A stretch of 64,000 bases of DNA from Luidia sarsii (lineage: Eukaryota > Echinodermata > Asteroidea > Paxillosida > Luidiidae), in contig OX465109.1 of NCBI GenBank assembly GCA_949987565.1, positions 17,424,915 through 17,488,914 on the forward strand. The letters run 5' to 3'. The position numbers and the translations under genes were made by a program. Under the pieces are notes generated by a model. The model saw only the letters and a list, made by a program, of their open reading frames with translations, ran no database searches and was not told the DNA's origin. Positions 45,280-56,370 of the stretch are shown here, in pieces (position 1 is the stretch's first letter; every line of letters starts with the position of its first letter).

Positions 45280-45400
45280 TTTAGCAGCTTGGTGGTCAAG
45301 TCGGTGAGACGTCTGCTCTAGAAAGCAGGCGGTGCAAATTTTGAATTCTGCCTCGGCTGTACATGTTTGGTTCTAGCAGGCAGTCGGGAAAAGCACCACG
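45280..45400 (+). mobile_element. Family-1 SINE, diverged head
   Basis: GGTGGTCAAGTCGGTGAGACG, CTCTAGAAAGCAGGCGG and a decayed T-arm, then GTCGGGAAAAGCACC, correspond to the head and the start of the body. Box B is destroyed. Confidence 0.6.
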
Positions 45401-45757
45401 CCAGTATTACCAGCACAACAACATGTCTGGCTGGACATTTCCTCCTGAAATGACCAAATCAAACCCAAGTTGAAATGACAAATAAGAAACCTTAAAAAGT
45501 ATGTACAGGTAAGTATGCCCCGTCTTCAACCTTGGATCATAGAGAAGGAAAGACGAAAAACCAAAATTTACCAGTTTGCCTCTGAAGATTGAATCATTCT
45601 GAAAATACCAGGCACTAACCTCCAATACAATGACAACTGACGCAGAACAAAATCCCGACGGTAAATCACAGGGACATGTTCACTTTTGTATTACTGGTGT
45701 AACCTACCTAAATCAGTAACAGAGACAGCACAAGTGGATGAAGGTGTATCTCATGAT
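45401..45757. other. No recognisable feature
   Basis: Spacer. A 72-codon minus frame at 45,407-45,625 has no recognisable domain. Confidence 0.4.
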
Positions 45758-45758
45758 A

Positions 45759-45918
45759 CAGTGGAATGGATGCTGATACATACCAAACATTCGGCTATAA
45801 CGAACATGCCCTTTGGCTCCCGATCCTTGTGTACAAAATATGCGGCCGCAACTGCTATAACAAACAACCGCTATACTGAAAAATGTTCATGGATCCTGGG
45901 ATGTTCGACGTTCCACTG
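45759..45918. mobile_element. pogo-like MITE, copy 2
   Basis: It starts CAGTGGAATGG and ends CGACGTTCCACTG, flanked by TA. The interior matches 42,570-42,720 (ACATTCGGCT, GCCCTTTGGCTCC, GGATGTTCG). The left terminal repeat is rearranged. Confidence 0.8.
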
Positions 45919-46315
45919 TACTATACATGTACATCCATAACTATGCTGATGCAAGTTCCTATGTACCAGTGTGTACTTTTGTATGATGACCACACTCTTT
46001 ATGATTCTAATTGGCACTGTCCCGGGGGAGTATGCATGTCAGTGATGAGTGAAAGATGGTTTACAGAAGCATCATCGCTGCGTGTATACGGGTAGCTTGG
46101 TGAAAGCCTTTGATGTTGTGCAGTTGAGTGGCTGGAGCTGACCGTCCTTATTTCGTACGTGTTCCTCCAAGTATCTTGTTTGACATTGGGACACACAAGG
46201 CCTGAGTCTGTCTGGACAGCGTGCATCGACAACAACTGTATAATTATATGCAGTTGTATTATTACGCTTGTCTGGTGGTACGAAAAGGACGTCCCAAAAA
46301 CTGTTCCCCCTCAAA
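45919..46315. other. No recognisable feature
   Basis: Spacer before the 107-bp repeat. Confidence 0.4.
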
Positions 46316-46319
46316 ACAA

Positions 46320-46858
46320 TATCAGCACTGCTCTGCCCGTATTCCGGGAAGATTGGTGCTGGTTAGCTGAGGTCATTCAATCAAGGGACTAGGGCTGGCC
46401 TTTCCATACACAGTGTACATGTAGTATGTGCCTCAGAACAAAACAGTATACCGGTAGGTCTGCCTGTATTGCAGGAAGATGTGTGCTGGTTAGCTGAGGC
46501 CATGCAGTCAAGGGATTAGGGCTGGCCTTCCCATAGTATGTGCCTCAGAATAAAATAAGCATTAGTCTGCCTGTATTGCAGGAAGATGAGTGCTGGTTAG
46601 CTGAGGCCATGCAGTCAAGGGATTAGGGCTGGCCTTCCCATAGTATTTGCCTCAGAACAAAATCAGCATTAGTCTGCCTGTATTGCAGGAAGATGAGTGC
46701 TGGTTAGCTGAGGCCATGCAGTCAAGGGATTAGGGCTGGCCTTCCCATAGTATGTGCCTCAGAACAAAATCAGCATTAGTCTGCCTGTATTGCAGGAAGA
46801 TTAGTGCTGGTTAGCTGAGACCATGCAGTCACAGGACTAGGGCTGGCCTTCCATTAAT
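46320..46858. repeat. ~107-bp tandem repeat, five copies
   Basis: Units contain GTCTGCCTGTATTGCAGGAA, GTGCTGGTTAGCTGAGGCCA, CAGTCAAGGGATTAGGGCTG and CATAGTATGTGCCTCAGAAC. The middle three are nearly identical and the outer two diverged, as expected for unequal exchange. Confidence 0.93.
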
Positions 46859-47180
46859 AGGCCTATGTGTACCTTACAATGGCTCCTGTCTGGAGGGAAC
46901 TGAATCATCAGTTCAACACAAGTCACATATCCACAAGACGATTATCAATGTTTACAATTGAGCTTTCCCCCGGTGCCAATGCCTTTTGTCTCATGCTAAG
47001 AAGTACAAATAATTATAGACTGGTTTGTTTTTGTTGGTTTTTTCTCTCTTTCTTTCCCCTATGAAAAGCGCAGACCAAAAAATTATGTCAGTGCATTTTT
47101 CATTGTGTAAAAATAATTTTAAATCCTGAAAAGAATGTGTCCTGATTTTCAACATGTTGTGCTTGTTCTGTCCCTTGATA
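46859..47180. other. No recognisable feature
   Basis: AT-rich spacer. Confidence 0.4.
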
Positions 47181-47703
47181 TTAAAGGTATGCAGAAATCG
47201 AAATTAATTTGGGGTTAAAAAAATTGGTGTTGTTATGAAACCCAGAAGTGTCTATCATTTTTTAGACCAAAAATGATTAATTTAGCCCCCAAAAAGGCTA
47301 TATTTTGTTCCGAAAATTGTGCCCCCCACTTATATGAACGTACTACGTCACATACAGAATTTGTGGTCAGCCTTGAGGTCGTGCGCTTTGCACTGGCCCT
47401 GCATTGTCTCTATTGTCTATCAGCCGTAAATACCGCACTGTCACATGCACAGTACCGCACTTCATCGTCTCAGCATTTCGATCGCCTCGCTCGGCTGCTT
47501 TTGGTCTGTATGTGACGTCACATGCTCACAGGGGGAATTTTTTGGGGTGGGGCAAACATGGACTTTTTTTTACATTTGGGGGCGAAATTAGTCACTAAGA
47601 AATTTTTTAAAAATCAATTCTGTATTGATTATATTGTGAACATTACCTACATGTAAGGAGCGTTTTTAGCTCCTTTTCAAATCCTATTTCTGGAGACCTT
47701 TAA
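47181..47703. mobile_element. TTAA-flanked MITE, third family
   Basis: The left end TTAAAGGTATGCAGAAAT and right end ATTTCTGGAGACCTTTAA are imperfect complements, with TTAA at both ends; 523 bp. TTAGCCCCCAAAA/TTTGGGGGCGAAATTAG blocks form an inner inverted pair. Confidence 0.7.
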
Positions 47704-47784
47704 CTACATTTTGCATCACATATAGATGTGAAGATAATCCTTGTCACATTTGATCTGCTGTATAATTATGTGCATTAATTAAGT

Positions 47785-48185
47785 ACACAACAAGTTCCCA
47801 GTCAGTTTTACATTTGTTTGTTTGACTTGAATTTAAAAAACTGCATCCACTTTTGTGTGATCCCCGAGCTGCTGTAGCCAGGTTTACAACAATTGGTTGA
47901 TTGCATCTGAATGAAAATGGGGGTGTGATCCCTGGAGATATACGGCAGTTAATGGTTGAATTGCTTCAGACTGGCGCCCCCATCCCGACAAAGACTAGTT
48001 GCCTATTTGAGAAGGTCACCAGCTAAAGGCTGGATAGCTCAGATGGTATTAGGCGCTGGTACAGTGTGTACATGTATGCAAAACCAGAGGTCACAGGTCC
48101 AAATCCTGGTCCAGTCAATGTTTTCGTTGCCACTCTTTTCAAACAATTAAAGAAAAAAGCTGACTGGGAACTTCTGAACAATCTT
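47785..48185 (+). mobile_element. Family-2 SINE, long copy
   Basis: A recognisable tRNA-like head at 48,028-48,118: GGATAGCTCAGATGG (box A), CGCTGG, CCAGAGGTCACAGGTCC (box B decayed) and CCTGGTCCAGTC. It is preceded by the family block GTGTGATCCCTGGAGATATA...GGTTGAATTGCTTC and followed by TTCGTTGCCACT. This is the best full head of the family that gave rise to the 22.6-24.6 kb array. Confidence 0.7.
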
Positions 48186-48570
48186 GAAATTTGGCAAACA
48201 GCGTTTTCTTGCCATTTTCCAAAATGTATATTATAATTTTTTATAAATTGTTAATAATAAGTTTATATCATGTTTATATCAAATGTGACCCGCTCTGCGA
48301 AAAAAAAGGTATTATGGGGTACTATTGGTTTCTATCAGATAAATACTTGCATGAAATGTTTAGAAAGATTGCTTGAAGGGATCATACAGTACATGTCACT
48401 ATTGCTAGGGGCATTCAAGAGACTTTCTTTTTAGTAAATTTCCTTTTCCACAGAGCTGTACTATCTCTGAAATAAATGCACTTTCGTAAAAATTATACAA
48501 TTTAATTAATTAATTAATATGCAAATATCGGGTTCAAACCTACCGGTACATATACACCAAATTAAAGGCA
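48186..48570. other. No recognisable feature
   Basis: AT-rich spacer, with (TTAA)n near 48,500. Confidence 0.45.
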
Positions 48571-48573
48571 AAG

Positions 48574-49190
48574 CCTTTGAGAAAGGTCCTGCTAGTATCG
48601 AAACGTCTTTGAGAAAGGTCCTGCTAGTATCGAAACTCTTTGAGAAAGGTCCTGCTAGGATCGAAACGTCTTTGAGAAAGGGCTTGCTAGGATCGAAACG
48701 TCTTTGAGAAAGGTCCTGCTAGGATCGAAACGTCTTTGAGAAAGGGCCTGCTAGGATCGAAACGTCTTTGAGAAAGGGCCTGCTAGGATCGAAACGTCTT
48801 TGAGAAAGGTCCTGCTAGGATCGAAACGTCTTTGAGAAAGGGCCTGCTAGGAACGAAAATTCTTTGAGAAAGGTCCTGCTAGGATCGAAACGTCTTTGAG
48901 AAAGGTCCTGCTAGGATCGAAATGTCTTTGAGAAAGGGTTTGCTAGGATCGAAACGTCTTTGAGAAAGGGCCTGCTAGGATCGAAACGTCTTTGAGAAAG
49001 GTCCTGCTAGGATCGAAACGTCTTTGAGAAAGGTCCTGCTAGGATCGAAACGTCTTTGAGAAAGGGCCTGCTAGGATCGAAAATTCTTTGAGAAAGGGCC
49101 TGCTAGGATCGAAACATCTTTGAGAAAGGTCCTGCTAGGATCAAAACGTCTTTCAGATAGGCCCTGCTAGTATCGAAACGTCAGGCTCTA
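48574..49190 (+). repeat. 32-bp tandem array of hammerhead-like PLE-tail units
   Basis: About 19 copies of a 32-bp unit: TTTGAGAAAGGTCC, TGCTAGGATC, GAAACGTC. The stem-I halves (GCCT before and AGGCT after) survive only at the two outer edges, so the array looks like expansion inside one PLE tail. Unlike the 40-bp array, GAAAC is kept in nearly all units. Frequent variants are GGGCCT for GGTCCT and AGTATC for AGGATC. Confidence 0.95.
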
Positions 49191-49480
49191 ACTTTTGAGA
49201 TAATACAAAATTATGCCACTGAATCCAAGTAAAATTGTAATAGTCTTTATGGGTAGGAGGGGCTAGGGATGATTGGTGGACCATTGTGTCACACGTCATC
49301 ACCTGGGAGGTGTTGCGAGCCTGCGAATCAGCCGGCGGGGCACCGGGCCCTTAAACTGCACGGTACACGGCTCGGCCCCCCAGGACACCAGTGACACATT
49401 GTGGTCTGAGGATCTTTCCGAACCCCTCCCCAAAGCCAAACAACACCCAGGTGGTAAGAATGAAATAGTTTAGTTAACCC
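49191..49480. other. No recognisable feature
   Basis: GC-richer spacer. No coding evidence. Confidence 0.4.
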
Positions 49481-49483
49481 CTG

Positions 49484-49915
49484 ACCCAATCCTCCACAAT
49501 CCTCCGGGTTGTGTTGGAGGATTGTGGAGGATTGGGGCAGGTAGGAACATTTCCAGTTGGAGGATTACGGAGGATTTTACATGGTGTCACCACAAACCTT
49601 CTTCTTCTACATGAAAACCATGAAAACCTTCAAATCTTAGTTGTGGATTGTGGAGGTTTGAGGAAGTGTGCTACAATGAGATCTTGGGGGATTGTGGAGG
49701 ATTGAGGAAGGTTGTAAAATTTACACCGGAGGACTGTAGAGGATTGAGGAAGGTTGTAAAATTTACACTGGAGGACTGTGGAGGATTGAGGAAGGTTGTA
49801 AAATTTACACTGGAGGACTGCGGAGGACTGTGGAGGATTAAGGAGGATTGAGGAAGGTTATTAAATTTACACTGGAGGACTGTGGAAGATTGTGAAGGAT
49901 TGAGGTGGGTTCCAA
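49484..49915. repeat. GGAGGATT repeat with hairpin and 42-bp tandem units
   Basis: 49,484-49,540 holds CAATCCTCCACAATCCTCC and GGAGGATTGTGGAGGATTG, a perfect hairpin stem with a ~10-base loop. From 49,680 about five 42-bp units follow (GAGGATTGAGGAAGGTTGTA, AAATTTACACTGGAGGACTG). Confidence 0.9.
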
Positions 49916-51375
49916 GTGAAAAGTACTAGTAGGGGGGCACAAAAGGCAGACCGTATGCCATACCGGTACATGTACCGGTACATGTAAGTGCCAACCCCTC
50001 CCTATACAACACACACTGTATTAACTGTCTGTCTGAAATGTCTGGACATTATCCAACAATGTTGAACCTTTGTGATGGCCATGGACACTGAAAAATGGCC
50101 CAGTGTGAAGTGGTTAAGTTACATGTAGGATGAATACCACAATGAAGAGGTATAGGGTCTCATCGGGTGGATTTGAAGGTGTTTCAACTCCCTTTCCACA
50201 ATGAAGCAATAGGCAGTCTGCTTGTACTAACTTACTGAAAGTCTGAGCAAACCCTTTTGCTGAATCACTCCAAGGGGCTGTGCACTGTCTTTTTTAGGCC
50301 TGGTGTTGTCATCTTCTGGTCATGAAATACTCCAAGGAGCTGCTTAATTTCATTGACTCACTCCTGACATCCAATCTGTTTCTCTTTCTTGGTGGAAGTT
50401 ACCACTCTAATCTCCCACCAAAGTTCTGCTTTTGGCTGAAACACTCCCCAAATCTTGCATCTGTGCCAGGTCAGGAGACGTCTGGGGTTTGCTTTTTGGC
50501 ACCAAGCACGCCTCTCGCCTTCCCACCTTCTCAGCAAACGGATGAAGTCTCGCAGAATTTATGTATTGATGTCTTCTTTAATGTAAAAAAAAGAGGTTAA
50601 AGTTATATTAGTATAAAAGAAAATAAACCACGTACATAAATCTAGCTTCAAAATTCAAAATGTCTGCAAACAAGCAAATATACATATTAGATACACCTTT
50701 AGGTAGACCTTAAGAGCAGTCACACACTTATTATAAATGGGATGAGATTGTGATTTATGATCTCAATCAGGTTTGGACAAGCAGTCTGTGCCATCTGTAT
50801 TACTTCAGCAGCTACTTCCTCTCTTGCTGCCCACAATGCACTGGGGCTGTTACTTCCTCTTCCTGTGTTTTTTCTTGTCTCCAGGCAGACATTTTTTTGG
50901 GGGGGGCAGCCTTGCTTGGCACCTTTGGGGAAAGGAAAGTTCCTTGTTTTTTTTTCTCCTGGTCTTTTTTTTGTCTTAATTTGGCATAATTCTTGAGTCA
51001 GACCTACATGTACCTTCAATTATGTTTACTTCTTTATCTTCTCCTCAACTGAATACCTTTTCAGGGTAAGGATTCTCTCTTTTTTTTTCTCTGCCTGCCT
51101 TTGTGACCCCCACCTTTACCAGTGGCTCTGTGAAGAGGTTTTTATCCTTGTTTCAGGGTCAAGCCAAGCATCTTGGCAGTATTGTTTCCCTCTGTAACCC
51201 TAGTCTCTTTTCTGTAGTTAGATCTGCCTGCACATTTCCAATGTTGTGGAGCATGCTTCTTATGCCCAGGGATTCGCATTGTCAATTGGCAGGGAGCAGA
51301 TGTCACCATCCGGCATGGATGGATCAGTGCTTTGCACAAGCTGTCTGTGAGCTCACACAGATTTTACCGACACAG
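49916..51375. other. No recognisable gene
   Basis: Contains ACCGGTACATGTACCGGTAC (palindrome, 49,964-49,983) and T-rich sequence at 50,890-51,090. Short frames (for example 50,322-50,600) carry no recognisable domain. Confidence 0.45.
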
Positions 51376-51379
51376 TGAA

Positions 51380-51740
51380 GTTCCCAAGTCTCGAGCTGAC
51401 AAGTCTTCGTGGGGGATAACCTGGCAGACAGTCTTCCAGATCCAGTCCTAAGTGGTCACGCATAGCAATGGACTGCTCACCCTCTCCCATCCTTAATTTC
51501 CCTCACTCAGCTCCCCTATGGGATCTGTACCCTTGGCACTAGCCTGGCTGCTGGCTCTCTCATGGCGCACTCACCAGTGGCACGCCTGAGTGAATAACCC
51601 AACTCTACCGTCTCTGACAGTGCTGCAATTTCCCAACCTACATGCATCTGGTGCATCATGATCCCCCTGAGTTGAGATAGTCACTTCCCCAGAATTCCCT
51701 CTGCTAGACTTCTCAAACTTCACTCGGAGTTTGAATCCCC
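51380..51740 (-). repeat. Dispersed repeat, copy 2 (paired with 38,140-38,510)
   Basis: The reverse complement shares GGAAGTGACTATCTCA, GCACTGTCAGAGACGG, TCACTCAGGCGTG, GTGCGCCATG, GCAGCCAGG and GGACTGGATCTGGAAGACT in the same order as copy 1. The identity of the element is unknown. Confidence 0.5.
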
Positions 51741-51807
51741 GTTTTTTCCCCACCACTGAGAAAGCACTGTGTTTGGATATTTCAGCCATTTTCAACCTCT
51801 CGATCAT

Positions 51808-51970
51808 TGTCTTAAAATTTAGTGGGCCTGATGTTTCGATCCTAGCAGGACCTTTCTCAAAGGCAGAGAGAGGTCCTGCTAGGATCGAAACGTCAGGCCC
51901 ACTAAATTTTAAGAGTTACTTTTTGGTAATTTTAGTCAGTAAGCAGTTTGCAACATTTTGTATATCATTG
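51808..51970. mobile_element. PLE tail, perfect palindromic pair
   Basis: CTTAAAATTTAGTGGGCCTG through CTTTCTCAAAGGCAGAG is followed at once by GAGGTCCTGCTAGGATCG through CAGGCCCACTAAATTTTAAG. Two tails are joined tail-start to tail-start, forming a near-perfect 105-bp palindrome. The plus copy continues into TTTTGGTAATTTTAGTCAGT. Confidence 0.88.
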
Positions 51971-52253
51971 TGTTTAAAGATAGACATGTATTATTTTTTC
52001 TTCTTCAAGCTGTCTGGTGGAGGAGGAGGTGCATGATCATAACAATATATTGTGTTTGATTTTCCTTCCCCCAGGAGATGACATTTGATCCAATAAATGC
52101 AAGGTGAAGATGGCGAAACTACCAGGAGATGACATTTGATCCAATAAATGCAAGGTGAAGATGGCGAAACTACCAGATAGTGGGCAGTCATGATTCCGCT
52201 GACAAGAACTTGAGCAGCAAAGAGCTGACAAACTTGGTATGCATATATTTGTA

Positions 52254-52822
52254 AGCCCCTGCCCCTGCCCCTGCCCCTGCCTCTGCCCCTGCCCCTGCCC
52301 CTGCCCCTGCCCCTGCCCCTGCCCCTGCCTCTGCCCCTGCCCATGCCCCTGCCCCTGCCCCTGCCCCTGCCCCTGCCCCTGCCCCTGCCCCTGCCCCTGC
52401 CCCTGCCCCTGCCCCTGCCCCTGCCCCTGCCCCTGCCCCTGCCCCTGCCCCTGCCCCTGCCCCTGCCCCTGCCCCAGCCCCAGCCCCTGCCACTGCCCCT
52501 GCCCCTGCAAGTGCTCCTGCCCATGCCCCTGCCCCTGCCCCTGCCCCTGCCCCTGCCCCTGCCCCTGCCCCTGGCCCTGCCCCTGGCCCTGCACCTGCCC
52601 CTGCCCCTGGCCCTGGCCCTGCACCTGCCCCTGCCCCTGCCCCTGCCCCTGCCCCTGCCCCTGCCCCTGCCCCTGCCCCTGCCCCTGCCCCTGCTCCTGC
52701 CCCTGCCCCTGCCCCTGCCCCTGACCCTGCCCCTGCCCCTGCCCCTGGCCCTGCACCTGCCCCTGCCCCTGCCCCTGCCCCTGCCCCTGCCCCTGCCCCT
52801 GCCCCTGCCCCTGCCCCTGCCC
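52254..52822. repeat. (CCCCTG)n hexanucleotide array
   Basis: About 95 copies with occasional CCTCTG, CCATG, CTGGCC and CTGCAC variants. Frames on both strands stay open (Cys-Pro, Leu-Pro, Gly-Gln, Gly-Arg or Ala-Gly dipeptides) but are repeat artefacts. Confidence 0.97.
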
Positions 52823-53155
52823 CCGACTCTGCCTCTGCCTCTGTCTTTGCCTCTCTGCTTTTACCTCTGCATTCATCCTGACAGTATTTTGTGTTTGATT
52901 TTCCTGCCCCCGGGAGGCAAAGTTTGGTCCAATAAATGCAAGATGAAAGTGTTGAAACTACCAGACATTGGCCCGGGCTGATTTCCTGACAAAAACTTGA
53001 GCAACAATGAGCTGATCAATTTGGTATGCATTTCTAAGCTCTTGTGTCTCTGCCTCTATCTGCCTTTACCCCTGCCTCTCACTCTGTCCCTGTCTCAATC
53101 TTTGTCTCTCTTGCTCTGCCTCCTCTATCTTTACCTCTGCCTTCATCATAATAGT

Positions 53156-53437
53156 CAGGGCTCGACCTTAGCACTAGCCCGGCGGTCATTGTCTAGTAAA
53201 AACAGCTGCGGGCTAGTAAAATGACCCACTTTGCTAGCCCGGCGGACTAGTAAAAAGTAGGCAGCGGTGTGGCAGTAAAAAATGATGCGGGCGGGGATGA
53301 GAAAGTAGAAACTAATAATTTGTTGTACTTGACCTAAAAACCTTGTCTTAAATTCAATATTAATTTTACAGGGCTAGTAAAACTTGCTGCGGGCTAGCAA
53401 CAAACTAAATTTACTTGCCCGATGGGCTAGTAAAAAG
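53156..53437 (+). mobile_element. CTAGCCCG repeat family, copy 3, inserted in module 3
   Basis: CAGGGCTCGACCTTAGCACT to GGGCTAGTAAAAAGG, nearly identical to 29,260-29,535. It interrupts an exon-like module between CATCATAATAG and the ACAAAGTTTGGTCC block, so it postdates amplification of that module. Confidence 0.85.
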
Positions 53438-54289
53438 GACACAAAGTTTGGTCCAACAAATGCAAGATGAAGGTGGCGAAACTACCAGACATTGGCCCGG
53501 CATGATTTCCTGACAAGAATTTGGGCACTGACAAAGAGCTTTCAAATTTGGTATGCATTTCTAAGCTATTTTGTCTCTGCCTCTGCCTCTGCCTTTGCCC
53601 CTGCCTCTGCCCCTGCCTTTGCCCCTGCCCCTGCCTCTGCCTCTGCCTCTGCCTTTGCCCCTGCCTTTGCCCCTGCTTCTGCCTCTGTCCCGGTCTCAAT
53701 ATATATATCTCTCTCTGCCTCTGCCTCTGCCCTGCCTTTCCCTCTCTGTCTCTGTCTCTCTGCTTTCATCTCTGCCTTCACCATAACAGTGTTTTGTGTT
53801 TGATATCCATGGCCCCAGGAGGTGAAATTTGGTCCATCCAAATAATGAAGATGAAGATGGTGAAACTACCAGACATTGGCCTATGATTTACCGACAAGAA
53901 CTTGAGCAGCGAAGAGTTTTCAAATTTGGTATGCATTTCTAAGCTCTCGTGTCTCTCCCACTGCCTCTGCCTCTGTCCTGTCTCAATCTATGTCTCTGTC
54001 TCTGTCTCTCTGCCTCTGTCAGTTTGTCTTTGCCTCTCTGCTTTTACCTTTGCCTTCATCATTTCAGTGTATTGTGTTTGATTTTACTGCCTCCAGCAGC
54101 GGAGACAAAGTTTGATCCAACAAATGCAAGATGAAGGTGGTGAACCTACCAGACATTGGCCCTGCCTGATTTCCTGACAAGAATTTGAGCACGAAGAGCT
54201 CACAAATTTGGTATGGATTTCTAAGCTCTTAATTCTCTGCCTCTGACTTTGCCTCTGCCTCTGCGTCTCTCTCTGCCTCAATCTCTGCC

Positions 54290-54444
54290 TCAATCTCTGC
54301 CTCTGCCTGTGTCCCTGTCTCAATCTTTGTCTCTCTGCCTCTGTCTCTGCCTCTGTCTCTGCCTCTGCCTCTGTCTCTGCCTCTGCCTCTGTCTCTGCCT
54401 CTGCCTCTGCCTCTTCCTCTGCCTTTGCCTCTTCCTCTGCCTGT

Positions 54445-54476
<32 letters not shown>

Positions 54477-54720
54477 CTCTGCCTCTGCCTCTGCCTCTGC
54501 CTCTGCCTCTTCCTTTGCCTTTGCCTCTTCCTCTGCCTGTGCCCCTGCCTCTGCCTCTGCCTCTGCCTGTGCCTGTGCCTGTGCCTGTGCCTCTGCCTCT
54601 GCCTCTTCCTCTGCCTCTTCCTCTGCCTCTTCCTCTTCCTCTTCCTCTGCCTCTTCCTCTGCCTCTGCCTCTGCCTCTGCCTCTGCCTCTGCCTCTGTCT
54701 GTGCCTCTGCCTCAATATAA
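54290..54720. repeat. (CCTCTG)n array with CTGTGC and CTTCCT variants
   Basis: Hexamer array between modules 5 and 6. Variants cluster in short runs (CTGTGC at 54,568-54,590, CTTCCT at 54,600-54,660), a sign of local slippage. Confidence 0.95.
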
Positions 54721-54724
54721 TTAT

Positions 54725-55195
54725 GCCTCTGTCTCTCTCTGCTTTTCCCTCTGCCTCGTGCTTTGTCTCTGCTGTTACCTTTGCCTTCATCATAACAGTC
54801 TGTGTAGCCCTTTTCAACCTCGACCTTATGCTAATGAGCATCTAGAGTCCGCCTTCTTGTTTTCCTTGCTCGTACATGTGTCACACATTTTTTTGTTTCG
54901 CGTATCTTAATTTTGCCCTGTAAAGTCATCTGGATTTAGCTGCAAGTGTCAGCATTACCTACATTTCACCTTAAGTTGATTTCATTGTGGATCATGCAAT
55001 GGACGACCAATTGACCAAATTCTCATCACTGTGAAAGGCACTGATTGTTTGCCCTGAGTGCTGATTCCACCGTAATCCTACACTGATTTCCTTTATGTGC
55101 ATACGGCATGCTAGCGATCCATCAGACTTGCATGGTTAATGCTACCATCAGGGTGAGTTTGTAGAGCTTTGTTTTGTCTCTATGTAGAGTTACTA
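54725..55195. other. No recognisable feature
   Basis: Non-repetitive interval between modules 5 and 6. No coding evidence. Confidence 0.4.
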
Positions 55196-55699
55196 CAAGT
55201 GTATTATGTTTGTTTTTCCTGCCCCCGGGAGGCAAAGTTTGGTCCCAGAAATGCAAGATGAAGGAGGTGAAACTACCAGACTTTGGCCCGGCCTGATTTC
55301 CTGACAAGAACTTGAGCAGCAAGGAGTTTACACATTTGGTATGCCTATATCTGCCTCTGTCTCTGCTTCTGTCTCTGCCTCTGTGTCTGCCTCTGTCTCT
55401 GCCTCTGTGTCTGCCTCTCCCTCTGCATTTAACTTTGCCTCTGTCTCAGCCTCTGCCTTCATCTCTGTCTCTGTCTCTCTCTGTCTGTGCCTCTCTGCGT
55501 TTACCTCTGCATTAATAATAACCTGTGTATTATGCTCGTTTTTCCTGCCCGCAGAAGGCAAAGTTTGGTCCAGCAAATACAAGATGAAGGTGGCGAAACT
55601 ACCAGACATTGGACTGGCCTGATTTCCTGACAAGAACTTGAGCAGCAACGTGTTGACAAGTTTGGTATGTATTTCTAAGCTCCTATTTCTTGCCTCTGC

Positions 55700-55860
55700 T
55701 ACTGCCATTACCTCTGCCTCTGCCTCTGCCTCTGCCTCTGCCTCTGCCTCTGCCTCTGCCTCTGCCTCTGCCTCTGCCTCTGCCTCTGCCTCTGCCTCTG
55801 CCTCTGCCTCTGCCTCTGCCTCTGCCTCTGCCTCTGCCTCTGTCTCTGTCTCTGCCTCTG
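55700..55860. repeat. (CCTCTG)n array
   Basis: About 26 near-perfect hexamers after module 7. Frames read Ala-Ser, Leu-Pro or Cys-Leu dipeptides. Confidence 0.95.
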
Positions 55861-56059
55861 CCACTGCCGCTGTCTCTAACTATGCCTTGTCCTCTTCTCT
55901 GCCTCTCTGCCCTTGCCCTGCCTCTCCGTCTCCCTCTAACTCTGTATTTGCCTCTCTGCTTTTACCTCTGCCTTCATCATTATAGTGTATTGTGTTTGGT
56001 TTTGCTGCCTCCAACTAAGGAGGCACAGTTTGGTCCAACAAATGCAAGCTTTTATTTCT

Positions 56060-56370
56060 TTGCCTCTGCCCTTGCCTCTGCCTCTGCCTCTGCCCCTGCC
56101 CCTGCCCCTGCCTCCTCATCTGCCTCTGCCTCTGTCTCTTTCTTTGTCCCTGCCTCTGCCTCAATCTCTGTCTCTGTCTCTGTCCCTGCCTCTGCCTCTG
56201 TCTCTGCCTCTGTCTCTGCCTCAATCTCTGTCTCTGCCTCTGCCTCTGTCTCTGCCTCTGCCTCTGCCTCTGCCTCTGCCTCTGCCTCTGTCTCTGCCTC
56301 TGTCTCTGCCTCTGTCTCTGCCTCAATCTCTGTCTCTGCCTCTGCCTCTTCATCTTCATCTGTCTCTGTC
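56060..56370. repeat. Interrupted CCTCTG/CTCTGT array
   Basis: Irregular hexamers with CAATCTCTGTCT interruptions. They lie between the truncated module 8 (ends 56,050) and its 3' piece (56,381-56,410), so the array has expanded inside a module. Confidence 0.9.

Noticed and set aside
48028..48118. Functional tRNA gene
   Set aside because: The D-arm is recognisable, but there is extra sequence in the anticodon region and box B is decayed; it belongs to the family-2 SINE.
48574..49190. CRISPR-like array of 32-bp repeats
   Set aside because: Contiguous tandem units without spacers, derived from the PLE tail.
50322..51378. Possible gene fragments of 60-100 codons
   Set aside because: Several unrelated short frames, no recognisable motif, and T-rich interruptions.
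52037..52981. Gly-Gln, Gly-Arg, Ala-Gly and Leu-Pro repeat proteins on both strands
   Set aside because: Direct translation of (CCCCTG)n; open in five or more frames at once.
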